64,000 nt of DNA from Pseudoxanthomonas winnipegensis (GTDB taxonomy: Bacteria > Pseudomonadota > Gammaproteobacteria > Xanthomonadales > Xanthomonadaceae): NCBI RefSeq assembly GCF_004283755.1, contig NZ_SHMH01000001.1, forward strand, positions 124,001 through 188,000, written 5' to 3'. The translations under genes were made by a program, and so were the position numbers. The notes under the pieces are model-generated. The model ran no database searches and was not told the DNA's origin. It saw only the letters and a list, made by a program, of their open reading frames with translations. Shown in pieces: positions 20,967-30,287 of the stretch; the stretch's first letter is position 1; each line of letters begins with the position of its first letter.

Positions 20967-21495
20967 GGGTGAGTTCCTCCACCGACTTGCCGCGCTTGGC
21001 CGCGATGCGGGCCGGCGACTGCATGTCTTCCAGGCCGCGCAGCGTGGCGCGCACCAGGTTGATCGGGTTACGCGAACCGACCGCCTTGGCCAGCACGTTC
21101 TTCACGCCCACCGCTTCCAGCACGGCGCGCATGGCGCCACCGGCGATGACACCGGTACCTTCCGAGGCCGGCTGCATGAACACGCGGGCCGCGCCGTGGC
21201 CGGCCTTGACCGGGTGCCACAGGGTGCCGTTGTTCAGATCGACGTTGAGCATGCCCTTGCGTGCGTACTCCATCGACTTCTGAATCGCCACCGGGACTTC
21301 GCGGGCCTTGCCGTAGCCGAAACCGATGCGACCGTTGCCGTCGCCCACCACCGTCAGCGCGGTGAAGGTGAACTGGCGACCACCCTTGACCGTCTTGCTG
21401 ACGCGGTTGACCGCGATCAGCTTCTCGATCATGCCATCGTCGACTTTCTCTTCGCGGTTGCGATCGCGCCCGCGCGAGCGTTGTTCTTCTGCCAT
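20959..21495 (-). CDS. rpsE: 30S ribosomal protein S5
   Basis: The 178-residue protein starts with an acidic/arginine-rich [17 protein letters not shown] and has the S5 double-stranded RNA-binding domain ([17 protein letters not shown], about residues 26-42). It acts in decoding fidelity and mRNA unwinding. AGGA 9 nt before the ATG is the ribosome-binding site. A 155-nt hairpin-rich gap separates it from rplR, which is unusual within the spc operon. Confidence 0.98.
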   Translation of the reverse strand: MAEEQRSRGRDRNREEKVDDGMIEKLIAVNRVSKTVKGGRQFTFTALTVVGDGNGRIGFGYGKAREVPVAIQKSMEYARKGMLNVDLNNGTLWHPVKAGHGAARVFMQPASEGTGVIAGGAMRAVLEAVGVKNVLAKAVGSRNPINLVRATLRGLEDMQSPARIAAKRGKSVEELTHG

Positions 21496-21568
21496 GTTGT
21501 TGATTCCTGTTGAGAGGGTCTGTACGGCTTGGCCGCTTATGGTTGTGGTCTACCGCGGTGGAGCGTGA

Positions 21569-21612
21569 CGCGGCTGCAGAAGAGCCGCGGCGCCCGGCGC
21601 AATCCGCGCCGG
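21569..21612. repeat. Tandem hairpins in the rplR-rpsE gap
   Basis: Two perfect 7-bp stems lie in the 155-nt spacer: CGCGGCT / AGCCGCG (21569-21589) and CCGGCGC / GCGCCGG (21594-21612). There is no T-run. They may modulate read-through to rpsE or stabilise processed mRNA. Confidence 0.55.
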
Positions 21613-21650
21613 CAGAGGTTGCGTGGGGATGGACCCCGCGCGGTTCAAGC

Positions 21651-22007
21651 TTAGAACTGCAGGCCGCCTTCGCGCGCGGCATCGGCCAGCGCCTTGACGC
21701 GGCCGTGGTAGCGGTAGCCCGAGCGGTCGAAAGCGACCTTCTCGACGCCAGCGGCCTTGGCGCGCTCGGCGATCAGCTTGCCGACCTTGGCGGCGGCGTC
21801 GCTGTTCTTGCCGTTCTTCAGGCCTTCCTTGACGTCGGCCTGCAGGGTGTTGGCCGAAGCCAGCACCTTGGAGCCGTCGGCAGTGAAGATCTGCGCGTAC
21901 AGGTGCTGGCCGGTGCGCAGGACGCTCAGGCGCGGCACACCCAGGTTGCGGATGTGGGCGCGGGTCGACTTGGCGCGGCGCAGGCGGGCGGTGTTCTTGA
22001 TGCTCAT
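21651..22007 (-). CDS. rplR: 50S ribosomal protein L18
   Basis: The 118-residue 5S rRNA-binding protein starts [20 protein letters not shown] and ends with the [20 protein letters not shown] signature. It helps form the central protuberance together with L5. GAGG 9 nt before the ATG is the ribosome-binding site. It is in the spc operon, 80 nt after rplF. Confidence 0.98.
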   Translation of the reverse strand: MSIKNTARLRRAKSTRAHIRNLGVPRLSVLRTGQHLYAQIFTADGSKVLASANTLQADVKEGLKNGKNSDAAAKVGKLIAERAKAAGVEKVAFDRSGYRYHGRVKALADAAREGGLQF

Positions 22008-22087
22008 GTTCAGTGACCTCGTGGAAGCGGATCGGCGTTGAGCCAGTGGGGAAGCAGCGGCGGTGTGCGCTCGCCTCCCGACTGCCG

Positions 22088-22615
22088 TTAAGCCTTCTTG
22101 GCTTCCTTGCGGATGATGGTTTCGTCGGAGTACTTCACGCCCTTGCCCTTGTAGGGCTCCGGCGGACGGAATCCGCGGATCTTGGCGGCGACTTCACCGA
22201 CGCGCTGCTTGTCGGCGCCCTGCACCAGGATCTCGGTCTGGGTCGGGGCGGCCAGCGTGATGCCTTCCGGGGCCTTGAACAGGATCGGGTGGGAGAAACC
22301 CAGCGACAGGTTCAGGTCCTTGCCGGACATCGCGGCGCGGTAACCCACGCCGACCAGCTCGAGCTTGCGCTCGAAGCCATCGGACACGCCCTTGACCATG
22401 TTGGCCAGGATCGCGCGGATGGTGCCGGTGATGGCGTCGTGGTCCAGCGAGGACGGCGACAGGCTCACGGTGCCGTTCTCGACGGCGATGTTCACGCCCT
22501 CGGGCTGGGCGATCGTCAGAGTGCCCTTGGGGCCCTTGACGGTCACGGTGCCGTTGGCGTTGTTCAGTTCGGTGCCCTTGGGCAGGGCAATCGGCTTCTT
22601 GGCGACGCGGGACAT
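22088..22615 (-). CDS. rplF: 50S ribosomal protein L6
   Basis: The 175-residue protein starts [14 protein letters not shown] and shows two L6 repeats and the C-terminal signature [16 protein letters not shown]. It binds 23S rRNA near the factor-binding centre. AAGGAG 7 nt before ATG 22615 fixes the start. It follows rpsH by 16 nt. Confidence 0.98.
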   Translation of the reverse strand: MSRVAKKPIALPKGTELNNANGTVTVKGPKGTLTIAQPEGVNIAVENGTVSLSPSSLDHDAITGTIRAILANMVKGVSDGFERKLELVGVGYRAAMSGKDLNLSLGFSHPILFKAPEGITLAAPTQTEILVQGADKQRVGEVAAKIRGFRPPEPYKGKGVKYSDETIIRKEAKKA

Positions 22616-22631
22616 GTAAGAACTCCTTCCC

Positions 22632-23030
22632 TTAGGCCACGAAGCACAGGACTTCACCACCCACGCCGGCCGCACGGGCCTGCGCGTCGGTCATGATGCC
22701 CTTCGACGTGGAGATGATGGCAACGCCCAGGCCGTTGAGGACCTTGGGGAGTTCGTCCTTGCCGCGGTACTGGCGCAGACCCGAGCGCGACACACGCTTG
22801 AGCGTGTCGATGACCGGCTTGCCTTCGAAGTACTTCAGGACGACCTCGAGCTCGGCCTTGTTGTTCTCGGTCTTGGTGACGCGAGAATCGGCGATGTAGC
22901 CCTCGGACTTCAGGACGCCGGCGATGGCGACCTTGATGTTGGACGACGGCATCTTCACCGTCTGCTTGCCGACGGCGGCCGCATTCTTGATGCGGACCAG
23001 CATGTCGGCGATGGGATCAGTCATGCTCAT
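22632..23030 (-). CDS. rpsH: 30S ribosomal protein S8
   Basis: The 132-residue protein starts [17 protein letters not shown] and ends [22 protein letters not shown]. It is a primary 16S rRNA binder. In E. coli S8 represses the spc operon at the rplE start; that control was not examined here. AGGA 7 nt before ATG 23030 supports the first of two close ATGs. A 186-nt spacer precedes it. Confidence 0.98.
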   Translation of the reverse strand: MSMTDPIADMLVRIKNAAAVGKQTVKMPSSNIKVAIAGVLKSEGYIADSRVTKTENNKAELEVVLKYFEGKPVIDTLKRVSRSGLRQYRGKDELPKVLNGLGVAIISTSKGIMTDAQARAAGVGGEVLCFVA

Positions 23031-23138
23031 GTGCGATTCCTATGAGTAGCACCGATATCCGCTTTCGCGAAAATCTCGTGTTGTGGGTGGCGCGGGCCTT
23101 GAGGCCTGCGCCCTTGCGCGGAAGATCTCTAGCACCAA

Positions 23139-23166
23139 AGCCTGGCGCCCATCGGGCCGCCAGGCT
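23139..23166 (-). terminator. Terminator-like hairpin in the rpsN-rpsH gap
   Basis: A 9-bp stem AGCCTGGCG / CGCCAGGCT, with inner GCCC/GGGC pairing, is followed on the minus strand by TTTGG. It lies about 50 nt after the rpsN stop, inside the spc operon, where full termination would be harmful. Partial attenuation is likelier. Confidence 0.6.
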
Positions 23167-23192
23167 CTAGGTGGTGAAATTCCGGGGAGCGG

Positions 23193-23220
23193 ATTCTACA
23201 CCACTCCCTAGCTGTGTTAC
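23193..23220 (-). promoter_or_regulatory. Candidate internal promoter before rpsH
   Basis: On the minus strand GTAACA and TAGAAT are separated by 16 nt (four and five matches to consensus). This could drive rpsH and the genes after it independently, upstream of the hairpin at 23139-23166. Confidence 0.35.
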
Positions 23221-23522
23221 CAGCTGGCCTTGCGCAGGCCGGGTACGTCGCCACGCATGGTGGCTTCGCGCAGCTTGTTGCGGGCCAGGCCGAACTTGCT
23301 GTACACGGCGCGCGGACGGCCGGACAGCTCGCAACGGGTGCGGAAGCGGCTGGGCGAGGAGTCGCGCGGCAGCTTCTGCAGCTTGGTCGAGGCCTCGATC
23401 TTCTCGTCGTAGGACGCGTCCTGGCTGGAGATGATCTTCTTGAGTGCTTCGCGCTTGGCCGCGTACTTCTTGGCCAGCTTCGCCCGCTTCAGGTCGCGGT
23501 TGACCATGGAGGTCTTTGCCAT
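23217..23522 (-). CDS. rpsN: 30S ribosomal protein S14, zinc-independent type
   Basis: The 101-residue protein starts [20 protein letters not shown] and ends [24 protein letters not shown] (core [13 protein letters not shown]). It lacks the CxxC pairs of the zinc-binding short form, so it is the long C-minus type. It sits in the 30S head. AGGA 7 nt before the ATG is the ribosome-binding site. It follows rplE by 15 nt. Confidence 0.97.
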   Translation of the reverse strand: MAKTSMVNRDLKRAKLAKKYAAKREALKKIISSQDASYDEKIEASTKLQKLPRDSSPSRFRTRCELSGRPRAVYSKFGLARNKLREATMRGDVPGLRKASW

Positions 23523-23537
23523 GTCGTAGTCCTCGAC

Positions 23538-24080
23538 TTAGTTGCGGAACGGGAACTTGAACGCTTCGAGCAGCGCCTTGGCTTCGGCGTCGGTCTTGGC
23601 GGTGGTGGTGATGGCGATATCCATGCCGCGGACCGCGTCGACCTGGTCGAAGTCGATTTCCGGGAAGATGATCTGTTCCTTCACGCCCATGTTGTAGTTG
23701 CCGCGGCCGTCGAACGACCGGCCGGACACGCCACGGAAGTCGCGCACGCGCGGCAGCGAGATGCTGATCAGGCGGTCCAGGAATTCGTACATGTGGGCGC
23801 GACGCAGGGTCACCTTGCAGCCGATCGGCCAGCCGTCACGGATCTTGAAGGACGCGACCGAGACGCGCGACTTCGTCGTGACCGGCTTCTGGCCGGAGAT
23901 CTTGGCCAGGTCGGCGACGGCGTTCTCCAGGATCTTCTTGTTGGTCGCAGCCTCACCCACACCCATGTTGATGGTGATCTTGGTGAGCCTGGGGACCTCC
24001 ATCGGGTTGGAGTAGCCGAACTTCTTGGTCAAGGCCGGGACGACCTCTTCCTTGTAGATTTTTTCGAGACGAGTGGTCAT
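23538..24080 (-). CDS. rplE: 50S ribosomal protein L5
   Basis: The 180-residue protein binds 5S rRNA and contacts P-site tRNA. It has the L5 signature [11 protein letters not shown] (about residues 33-43) and ends [22 protein letters not shown] (core [11 protein letters not shown]). The stop of rplX and the GAGG ribosome-binding site lie just before the ATG. Confidence 0.98.
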   Translation of the reverse strand: MTTRLEKIYKEEVVPALTKKFGYSNPMEVPRLTKITINMGVGEAATNKKILENAVADLAKISGQKPVTTKSRVSVASFKIRDGWPIGCKVTLRRAHMYEFLDRLISISLPRVRDFRGVSGRSFDGRGNYNMGVKEQIIFPEIDFDQVDAVRGMDIAITTTAKTDAEAKALLEAFKFPFRN

Positions 24081-24091
24081 GACCTCATTCC

Positions 24092-24409
24092 TCAGGCGTC
24101 GAGCGCCTCACCGCTGGAGCGGAACACACGCAGTTTGCGTCCATCCTCCAGCACCTTGAAGCCAACGCGCTCGCCCTTGCCGGAAGCGGCATTGAACAAG
24201 GCGACGTTGGAGATATGGATCGAGGCTTCGCGCTCGACGACGCCGCCGGCGACACCCGCCTGCGGGTTCGGCTTGGTGTGGCGCTTGACGATGTTCACGT
24301 TGGACACGACCACACGGTCGCCATCCACGCGCAGCACATCGCCCTGCTTGCCCTTGTCCTTGCCGGTGATGACGACCACCTGGTCGCCCTTCTTGATACG
24401 GTTAGCCAT
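24092..24409 (-). CDS. rplX: 50S ribosomal protein L24
   Basis: The 105-residue assembly initiator of the 50S subunit starts [20 protein letters not shown] and carries the KOW motif (residues about 7-33). GGAGGAA 6 nt before the ATG is a strong ribosome-binding site. It lies between rplN and rplE with 11-15 nt spacers. Confidence 0.98.
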   Translation of the reverse strand: MANRIKKGDQVVVITGKDKGKQGDVLRVDGDRVVVSNVNIVKRHTKPNPQAGVAGGVVEREASIHISNVALFNAASGKGERVGFKVLEDGRKLRVFRSSGEALDA

Positions 24410-24424
24410 TGTGATTTCCTCCGC

Positions 24425-24793
24425 TCACAGCACTTCGGGTGCGAGCGAGACGATCTTCATGAACTTCTCGGAGCGCAGTTCGCGGGTCACCGGTCCGAAG
24501 ATACGGGTGCCGATCGGCTCCTGCTTGTTGTTCAGCAGGACGGCGGCGTTGCCGTCGAAGCGGATCAGCGAACCGTCGGCGCGACGCACACCCTTGCGGG
24601 TACGCACGACCACGGCGTCATAGACCTCGCCCTTCTTGACCTTGCCACGCGGGATCGCGTCCTTGACGGTCACCTTGATGATGTCGCCGATGCCGGCGTA
24701 ACGGCGCTTGGAGCCGCCCAGCACCTTGATGCACATCAGCTCCTTGGCACCGGAGTTGTCGGCCGCATCGAGATAGCTCTGCATCTGGATCAT
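24425..24793 (-). CDS. rplN: 50S ribosomal protein L14
   Basis: The 122-residue protein starts [20 protein letters not shown] and ends [15 protein letters not shown]. It forms part of intersubunit bridges and is the classical first gene of the spc operon. Here it follows rpsQ by 15 nt with no visible promoter, so S10 and spc genes are probably co-transcribed. Confidence 0.98.
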   Translation of the reverse strand: MIQMQSYLDAADNSGAKELMCIKVLGGSKRRYAGIGDIIKVTVKDAIPRGKVKKGEVYDAVVVRTRKGVRRADGSLIRFDGNAAVLLNNKQEPIGTRIFGPVTRELRSEKFMKIVSLAPEVL

Positions 24794-24808
24794 GATTCAG
24801 GACTCCTC

Positions 24809-25075
24809 TTATTCGGCCGCGCGGGCGACGATCTCGACCACGCGCCAGTTCTTGGTCTTGGACAGCGGCGCGATTTCCACCACGCGGACCAGGTCGCCTT
24901 CGTTGCAGGCGTTGTCGGCGTCGTGGGCGTGCAGCTTGGTCGAGCGCTTGATGTACTTGCCGTACAGCGCGTGCTTGACCTGACGCTCGACCAGAATGGT
25001 GACCGTCTTGTCCATCTTGTTGCTGACGACACGACCTTCGATCGTGCGCTGCGTTTTCTGTTCGTTATCACTCAT
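24809..25075 (-). CDS. rpsQ: 30S ribosomal protein S17
   Basis: The 88-residue primary 16S rRNA-binding protein has the OB-fold signature [20 protein letters not shown] (residues about 11-30). AAGGAC about 8 nt before the ATG is the ribosome-binding site. It is the last gene of the S10 operon. Confidence 0.97.
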   Translation of the reverse strand: MSDNEQKTQRTIEGRVVSNKMDKTVTILVERQVKHALYGKYIKRSTKLHAHDADNACNEGDLVRVVEIAPLSKTKNWRVVEIVARAAE

Positions 25076-25086
25076 GTCGGCGGTCC

Positions 25087-25272
25087 TTACTTCTTGCTGC
25101 CGAGCAGGGTCTTGACGCGAGCAATCTCGCGGCGGACCCGGCGGGTTTCGTGGGTCTTCGGCAGCTGGCCGGTCGCCTTCTGCATGCGCAGGGAGAACTG
25201 CTCCTTGCGCAGCTCGCCCAGATGGGCGTTCAGCTCGTCGGCAGACTTCTCGCGGAGTTCCTTGATAGCCAT
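25087..25272 (-). CDS. rpmC: 50S ribosomal protein L29
   Basis: The 61-residue two-helix protein ([18 protein letters not shown]... [15 protein letters not shown]) lies at the exit tunnel and is part of the docking site for SRP and trigger factor. Its ATG overlaps the rplP stop (TAATG), so translation is coupled. Confidence 0.97.
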   Translation of the reverse strand: MAIKELREKSADELNAHLGELRKEQFSLRMQKATGQLPKTHETRRVRREIARVKTLLGSKK

Positions 25273-25685
25273 TAGCGCACCGTCCGGGTCACGAAAGTGG
25301 TGGTGACCGAGAGCTTGGCGGCGGCCAGGCGGAACGCCTCGCGTGCCGTTGCCTCGTCCACGCCCTCGATTTCATAGATCATGCGGCCCGGCTGGATCTG
25401 GGCCACCCAGTACTCCACGTTGCCCTTACCGGAGCCCATGCGGACCTCGATCGGCTTCTTGGTGATGGGCTTGTCGGGGAACACGCGGATCCACATCTTC
25501 CCGCCGCGCTTGACGTAGCGGCTGATGGAACGGCGCGCGGCCTCGATCTGGCGCGCGGTCAGCTGACCGTGCGCGGTGGCCTTCAGGCCGTACTCGCCGA
25601 ACGAGACGAGATTTCCGCTCCAGCTCAGGCCTTCGTTACGGCCCTTGTGCATCTTGCGGTATTTGGTTCGCTTGGGTTGCAACAT
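25272..25685 (-). CDS. rplP: 50S ribosomal protein L16
   Basis: The 137-residue protein starts [19 protein letters not shown] and has the L16 signature [20 protein letters not shown] (about residues 52-71). It organises the aminoacyl-tRNA site of the 50S subunit. GAGG 8 nt before the ATG is the ribosome-binding site. It follows rpsC by 5 nt and overlaps rpmC by one base. Confidence 0.98.
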   Translation of the reverse strand: MLQPKRTKYRKMHKGRNEGLSWSGNLVSFGEYGLKATAHGQLTARQIEAARRSISRYVKRGGKMWIRVFPDKPITKKPIEVRMGSGKGNVEYWVAQIQPGRMIYEIEGVDEATAREAFRLAAAKLSVTTTFVTRTVR

Positions 25686-25690
25686 TGCCG

Positions 25691-26410
25691 TTACCTCGCA
25701 TCACGATCGCGGGACGGGCGCGACGGACGTTCGCTGCGCTCGGGGCGCGCGTCGTCCTGCTTCTCCTGACCCACCTGGCTGAAGTCGAACACTTCGCCCT
25801 TGTAGACCCACACCTTGATGCCGATGATGCCGTAGGTGGTCTTCGCCTCGGCAAAGCCATAGTCGATGTCGGCGCGCAGGGTGTGCAGCGGCACACGGCC
25901 TTCGCGGTACCACTCGGAACGGGCGATCTCGGCGCCGTTCAGACGGCCGGCGACGTTCACCTTGATGCCCAGAGCACCCAGGCGAATCGCGTTGCCGACC
26001 GCGCGCTTCATCGCACGGCGGAACATGATGCGGCGCTCCAGCTGCTGGGCGATGGACTCGGCGACCAGCTGGGCGTCCAGCTCGGGCTTGCGCACTTCGG
26101 TGACGTTGATGTGCGCCGGGACGCCCATCAGATCGCTCACTTCCTTGCGCAGCTTCTCGATGTCCTCACCGCGCTTGCCGATCACCACGCCCGGGCGGGC
26201 GGTGTGGATCGTCACGCGGGCGGTCTTGGCCGGACGCTCGATCAGGATCTTGCTGATCCCGGCCTGGGCCAGCTTCTTGCGGAGCATCTCGCGGACCTTG
26301 AGGTCAGCGGCCAGGTAGCTGGCGTACTCGCGCTTGTTGGCGTACCACTTGGAATTCCAGTCCTTGGCGATGCCCAGGCGAATACCGGTCGGATGTACTT
26401 TATGGCCCAT
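25691..26410 (-). CDS. rpsC: 30S ribosomal protein S3
   Basis: The 239-residue protein starts [20 protein letters not shown]; this conserved start (26410) is chosen over an in-frame GTG-type start at 26437 that lies inside rplV. The KH domain is at about residues 40-110 ([16 protein letters not shown] follows). The tail after about residue 210 is arginine/aspartate-rich and variable. S3 is in the mRNA entry channel and has helicase function. Confidence 0.97.
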   Translation of the reverse strand: MGHKVHPTGIRLGIAKDWNSKWYANKREYASYLAADLKVREMLRKKLAQAGISKILIERPAKTARVTIHTARPGVVIGKRGEDIEKLRKEVSDLMGVPAHINVTEVRKPELDAQLVAESIAQQLERRIMFRRAMKRAVGNAIRLGALGIKVNVAGRLNGAEIARSEWYREGRVPLHTLRADIDYGFAEAKTTYGIIGIKVWVYKGEVFDFSQVGQEKQDDARPERSERPSRPSRDRDAR

Positions 26411-26414
26411 AGTC

Positions 26415-26756
26415 TTATTTGCCCTTGCCTTCGCCAACCACCACGGTGATATGGCTGGTGCGCTTGAGGATGCGCGTGCCGCGGCCCTTGGCGCGGGCCA
26501 TGAAACGCTTCAGCGTCGGGCCCTCGTCGACCATGATGGTCTGGACCTTCAGCTCGTCGACGTCGGCGCCCTGGTTGTTCTCGGCGTTGGCGATCGCCGA
26601 CTCCACCACCTTCTTGATCAGGTGGGCGGCCTTCTTGTCCGAGAACTTCAGCAGGTTGACGGCGCGCTCGGCCGACAGACCACGCACCTGGTCGGCGACC
26701 AGGCGGGCCTTCTGCGGGGAGATGCGCGCGGTGCGCAGGATGGCTTTCGCTTCCAT
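26415..26756 (-). CDS. rplV: 50S ribosomal protein L22
   Basis: The 113-residue protein ([20 protein letters not shown]...) lines the exit tunnel; its beta-hairpin region [20 protein letters not shown] carries sites known for macrolide response in other species. AGGAG lies 8 nt before ATG 26756 but only 2 nt before the in-frame ATG at 26762, so 26756 is preferred. Confidence 0.97.
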   Translation of the reverse strand: MEAKAILRTARISPQKARLVADQVRGLSAERAVNLLKFSDKKAAHLIKKVVESAIANAENNQGADVDELKVQTIMVDEGPTLKRFMARAKGRGTRILKRTSHITVVVGEGKGK

Positions 26757-26768
26757 TGTCATCTCTCC

Positions 26769-27044
26769 TTACTTCTTGCCGCCGGCTTTCTTGTCGCCAC
26801 CGTGACCCTTGAAGGTCCGGGTGACGGCAAACTCGCCGAGCTTGTGGCCGACCATGTTCTCGTTGACCAGCACCGGAACGTGGTTCTTGCCGTTGTGCAC
26901 GGCGATGGTGAAACCCACCATCTCCGGCAGGATCATGGAGCGACGCGACCAGGTCTTGATCGGGCGCTTGCTACCGGCCGCAGCCTCCACCTTCTTGACC
27001 AGGTGGTGATCGACGAACGGGCCTTTCTTGAGTGAACGTGCCAT
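26769..27044 (-). CDS. rpsS: 30S ribosomal protein S19
   Basis: The 91-residue protein starts [20 protein letters not shown] and has the signature [17 protein letters not shown]. It sits in the 30S head with S13 at the tRNA interface. It is 6 nt after rplB and 6 nt before the rplV open frame in the S10 operon. Confidence 0.98.
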   Translation of the reverse strand: MARSLKKGPFVDHHLVKKVEAAAGSKRPIKTWSRRSMILPEMVGFTIAVHNGKNHVPVLVNENMVGHKLGEFAVTRTFKGHGGDKKAGGKK

Positions 27045-27050
27045 GGTCGA

Positions 27051-27878
27051 TTAGCCCCTACGATCGCGGACGATGAATTGCTGCGTGCGCTTGTTATGGC
27101 GCGTCTTGTAACCCTTGGTCGGCACGCCCCACGGGGTGACCGGATGCGGGTTGCCCTGGCCAGCCTTGGCCTCACCACCACCGTGCGGGTGGTCGACCGG
27201 GTTCATGGCCGCACCGCGAACGGTCGGACGCACGCCGCGCCAACGCTTGGCACCGGCCTTGCCCAGCTTCTCGAGGCTGTGCTCGTCGTTGCCGACTTCG
27301 CCGATGGTGGCGCAGCACTCGGCCGGAACCTTGCGCATTTCGCCCGAACGCAGGCGCAGCGTGGCGAAGCCCTGCTCGCGCGCAACCAGCTGGACCGAGG
27401 CGCCGGCGGCACGGGCGATCTGGGCGCCCTTGCCGACCTTCAGCTCGATGCAGTGCACCGTGGTGCCGACCGGGATGTTCAGCAGCGGCAGGGTGTTGCC
27501 GGTGCGGATCGGGGCGTCGCGGCCCGCGATCACCTGGTCGCCGGCCTTCAGGCCCTTGGGCGCGATGATGTAGCGGCGCTCACCGTCGACGTAGCACAGC
27601 AGCGCGATGTGCGCGGTGCGGTTCGGGTCGTACTCGATGCGCTCGACACGGGCCGGGATGCCGACCTTGTCGCGCTTGAAGTCGATGACACGGTAGTGCT
27701 GCTTGTGACCACCACCGATATGACGGGTGGTGATGCGACCGTGGTGGTTGCGACCGCCGGACTTGCTCTGCTTCTCCAGGAGCGGAGCGTGCGGAGCACC
27801 CTTGTGCAGGTCGGGCGTCACCACGCGCACGGCCGAACGGCGGCCGGCGGAAGTGGGTTTGAATTTCATCAATGGCAT
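27051..27878 (-). CDS. rplB: 50S ribosomal protein L2
   Basis: The 275-residue protein is needed for subunit association and peptidyl transferase activity. It starts [20 protein letters not shown] and has the conserved [20 protein letters not shown] stretch (about residues 224-243), with the functionally important His in DHPHGG. GAGG 9 nt before ATG 27878 supports this start. Confidence 0.98.
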   Translation of the reverse strand: MPLMKFKPTSAGRRSAVRVVTPDLHKGAPHAPLLEKQSKSGGRNHHGRITTRHIGGGHKQHYRVIDFKRDKVGIPARVERIEYDPNRTAHIALLCYVDGERRYIIAPKGLKAGDQVIAGRDAPIRTGNTLPLLNIPVGTTVHCIELKVGKGAQIARAAGASVQLVAREQGFATLRLRSGEMRKVPAECCATIGEVGNDEHSLEKLGKAGAKRWRGVRPTVRGAAMNPVDHPHGGGEAKAGQGNPHPVTPWGVPTKGYKTRHNKRTQQFIVRDRRG

Positions 27879-27889
27879 GTGGGTCTACC

Positions 27890-28189
27890 TCAGGCCGTGG
27901 CCGACACGTCGATGGCCTGGCCGTCGGCCAGACGCACATACGCCTTGCGCCAGTCGCCGCGACGGCCACCGCGGTTACGGAAGGACTTGTTCTTGCCCTT
28001 GACGTTCACCACGTTGACGGCCTCGACCTTGACGTCGAACAGCTGCTCGACCGCGGCCTTGACATCGGCCTTGGTGGCGTCGTTCGAGACTTCGAAGACG
28101 TACTGATTGCTTACTTCCTGCAGACGTGCAGTCTTTTCGGACACGCGCGGGGCGCGCAGCACGCTGAAGATTTTCTCGTTGCTGATCAT
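27890..28189 (-). CDS. rplW: 50S ribosomal protein L23
   Basis: The 99-residue protein ([20 protein letters not shown]...) sits at the tunnel exit and docks trigger factor and SRP. The ATG at 28189 overlaps the rplD stop as ATGA, and GAGGAG lies 8 nt before it. A GTG at 28198 in the same frame is less likely. The C-terminal [20 protein letters not shown] region is typical. Confidence 0.97.
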   Translation of the reverse strand: MISNEKIFSVLRAPRVSEKTARLQEVSNQYVFEVSNDATKADVKAAVEQLFDVKVEAVNVVNVKGKNKSFRNRGGRRGDWRKAYVRLADGQAIDVSATA

Positions 28190-28791
28190 GCCAGCCACTC
28201 CTCGATCTTCTTCACCGCATCGGCGGTGATCACGACAGTGTCGGCACCGACCAGCGACGCCGGATCCAGCGCCTGGACGTCGCGCACTTCCACGTAGGGA
28301 AGGTTGCGAGCGGACAGATACAGGTGCTCCGAAGCATCCTCGGTGACGATCAGCGGACGCTTGCCGACGTTCAGTTCCTTGAGCTTGGAGACCAGGCCCT
28401 TGGTGCTGGAGGCATCGATGTTGAAGGCGTCGACGACGGCCAGGCGGTCCTGACGAGCCAGCTCGCTCAGGATGGCCTTCATCGCGGCGCGGTACATCTT
28501 GCGGTTGACCTTCTGGTCGAAGCTACGCGGCTTGGCCGCGAAGGTCACGCCGCCGCCGACGAAGATCGGGGCAGTCAGGGCGCCATGACGCGCGCCGCCG
28601 CCCTTCTGCTTCTTCGACTTCTTGGTGGTGCCGTTGACTTCCGCACGGGTCTTCTGGGCCTTGGTGCCCGCACGACCGGCGTTGCGGTAGGCGACGACGA
28701 CCTGGTGCACCAGGTCCTGACTGAATTCGCGACCGAACACTTCGTCGGAGACCGACAGTTTGTTGGCGCTGCCGTTAATGGCGAGTTCCAT
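28186..28791 (-). CDS. rplD: 50S ribosomal protein L4
   Basis: The 201-residue protein starts [20 protein letters not shown] and contains the extended loop [20 protein letters not shown] (about residues 59-78) that reaches the exit tunnel. In E. coli L4 also represses the S10 operon through its leader; the hairpin in the S10 leader here (29941-29963) is different in position from that classical site. AAGGAG 7 nt upstream is the ribosome-binding site. Confidence 0.98.
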   Translation of the reverse strand: MELAINGSANKLSVSDEVFGREFSQDLVHQVVVAYRNAGRAGTKAQKTRAEVNGTTKKSKKQKGGGARHGALTAPIFVGGGVTFAAKPRSFDQKVNRKMYRAAMKAILSELARQDRLAVVDAFNIDASSTKGLVSKLKELNVGKRPLIVTEDASEHLYLSARNLPYVEVRDVQALDPASLVGADTVVITADAVKKIEEWLA

Positions 28792-28802
28792 GTTGGTTCT
28801 CC

Positions 28803-29456
28803 TTATGCCTTGCTCGCCGGACGCACGATCACGTCGCCACCCGGCGCACCCGGCACGGCGCCGCGAACGGCGATCAAGCCGCGCTCGGCGTCCACGCGGA
28901 CGACTTCCAGGTTCTGCGTGCTCTGCTGCGCGGCGCCCATGTGGCCGGACATCTTCTTGCCCGGGAACACACGGCCGGGGGTCTGACGCTGGCCCAGCGA
29001 ACCCGGCGCGCGATGCGACAGCGAGTTACCGTGGGTGGCGTCGCCCATGCGGAAGTTCCAGCGCTTGATCGTGCCCTGGAAGCCCTTGCCCTTGGTCACG
29101 CCCTGGACGTCGACCTTCTGGCCCACTTCAAAGATGTCGGCCTTGATCTCGCCGCCGACGCTGAAGTCGCCGATCTTGTCGGCTTCCACGCGCAGCTCCC
29201 ACAGGCCGCGACCGGCTTCGACCTTGGCCTTGGCCAGGTGACCGGCGACCGGCTTGGTGATCAACGCAGCGCGGCGCGAACCCACGGCGACCTGCACGGC
29301 GCTGTAGCCGTCGGTCTCGGAGGTCTTGATCTGGGTGATGCGGTTCGGGGTGGCTTCGATCAGGGTGACCGGAATGGACTTGCCATCTTCGGTGAACACC
29401 CGGGTCATGCCGGCCTTGCGGCCAACGATGCCCAACGAATATTTCTTCGCAGTCAT
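28803..29456 (-). CDS. rplC: 50S ribosomal protein L3
   Basis: The 217-residue early-assembly protein starts [20 protein letters not shown]. It has the signature [20 protein letters not shown] (about residues 127-146) whose tip reaches the peptidyl transferase centre, and [15 protein letters not shown] (about 161-175). It follows rpsJ by 11 nt. The ribosome-binding site (AGGCACC) is weak. Confidence 0.98.
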   Translation of the reverse strand: MTAKKYSLGIVGRKAGMTRVFTEDGKSIPVTLIEATPNRITQIKTSETDGYSAVQVAVGSRRAALITKPVAGHLAKAKVEAGRGLWELRVEADKIGDFSVGGEIKADIFEVGQKVDVQGVTKGKGFQGTIKRWNFRMGDATHGNSLSHRAPGSLGQRQTPGRVFPGKKMSGHMGAAQQSTQNLEVVRVDAERGLIAVRGAVPGAPGGDVIVRPASKA

Positions 29457-29467
29457 GGTCGGTGCCT

Positions 29468-29779
29468 TTAGGTCAGCTTGATCTGGACGTCAACGCCAGC
29501 CGCCAGCTCGAGCTTCATCAGCGCGTCGACGGTCTTGTCGTTGGGATCGACGATGTCCAGCACGCGCTTGTGCGTACGGGTCTCGTACTGGTCGCGCGCA
29601 TCCTTGTCGGCGTGCGGCGACACCAGGATGGTGTAGCGTTCAATCTTGGTCGGCAGCGGGATCGGGCCGCGCACCTGCGCGCCGGTCCGCTTGGCCGTTT
29701 CGACGATCTCGCTCGCCGAGCGATCGATCAGGCGATGATCGTAGGCCTTGAGCCTGATACGGATCTTCTGGTCCGCCAT
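29468..29779 (-). CDS. rpsJ: 30S ribosomal protein S10 (NusE)
   Basis: The 103-residue protein starts [20 protein letters not shown] and ends [18 protein letters not shown]. It acts in the 30S head and, as NusE, in transcription antitermination with NusB and NusG. It is the first gene of the S10 operon; AGGA lies 8 nt upstream, and a leader of about 190 nt separates it from the promoter at 29974-30003. Confidence 0.98.
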   Translation of the reverse strand: MADQKIRIRLKAYDHRLIDRSASEIVETAKRTGAQVRGPIPLPTKIERYTILVSPHADKDARDQYETRTHKRVLDIVDPNDKTVDALMKLELAAGVDVQIKLT

Positions 29780-29940
29780 GACGGTTTCCTGTGTTGAAAG
29801 AGCGACGGGCGCGGCCTCTGGGATGCCTTGCCCCGGTAATGGTCCACAAGCTTTTTTCTCGAAGTCCCTGCGCCTTGAGTCACCCCTTGCCGAGGGACGC
29901 GCCGGGGCCGAGAGGGCCCGGGAATCTTCCTGAAAAACAA

Positions 29941-29963
29941 GGCAGACCGATGAACGGCCTGCC
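29941..29963 (-). promoter_or_regulatory. Attenuator-like hairpin in the S10 operon leader
   Basis: On the minus strand GGCAGGCCG and CGGTCTGCC pair (nine pairs, one G-T) around a 5-nt loop, followed by TTGTTTTT. The hairpin begins about 10 nt after the -10 box. It looks like an intrinsic terminator placed at the very start of the transcript, matching the one in the rpsL leader. Confidence 0.7.
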
Positions 29964-29973
29964 CAGACGAAAG

Positions 29974-30003
29974 AGTATAGAACGCGTCAACTACGCCCGT
30001 CAA
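29974..30003 (-). promoter_or_regulatory. Promoter of the S10 operon
   Basis: On the minus strand TTGACG (29998-30003) and TATACT (29974-29979) are 18 nt apart. Spacing and boxes are the same as in the rpsL promoter. A second TTGACG at 29985-29990 is too close to serve. Confidence 0.8.
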
Positions 30004-30217
30004 CAACCCGGACGCATCGCGACGCGAAAAGTCGCCTTTTCGCGCCACCGGTTCACACGTTCAACATCCTTATCTGGCGAACACGAGGCGCTTCCTGCAC
30101 CTCTTTTCGCGGTAGGCCGGCCACACCTCCCAGGGAGGGGCCGGCGGGTATTGCGGTGTTGCCTTATTACTTGGTCCCGGGCTGGCCGGGGCGCGAAGTG
30201 TACTTCATCGGAGCGGC

Positions 30218-30242
30218 GGATCCCCGCTTTCGCGGGGATGAC
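30218..30242. repeat. Palindromic REP unit, copy 1
   Basis: The core ATCCCCGCTTTCGCGGGGAT belongs to the widespread TTCCCGCNNNCGCGGGAA family. A nearly identical unit lies after the second tuf at 47631-47656. Confidence 0.75.
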
Positions 30243-30254
30243 GTTCCGGCAAAG

Positions 30255-30278
30255 GCGCTCGCGCTGACGCGCGAGCGC
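30255..30278 (-). terminator. Terminator after the first tuf
   Basis: A 10-bp stem GCGCTCGCGC / GCGCGAGCGC with a TGAC loop lies 9 nt past the tuf stop, followed on the minus strand by CTTTGCC. The same stem follows the second tuf. Confidence 0.7.
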
Positions 30279-30287
30279 GCCGTCACG

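Larger units (their letters stand above)
29780..30287 (-). other. 508-nt region between tuf and the S10 operon
   Basis: No gene is seen. Reading in the transcription direction it holds the tuf terminator (30255-30278), a CCCGC-type palindrome (30218-30242), a GCCGGCC / GGCCGGC hairpin (30116-30145), the S10 promoter (29974-30003), a terminator-like leader hairpin (29941-29963) and then an untranslated leader rich in GC up to rpsJ. Confidence 0.75.
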
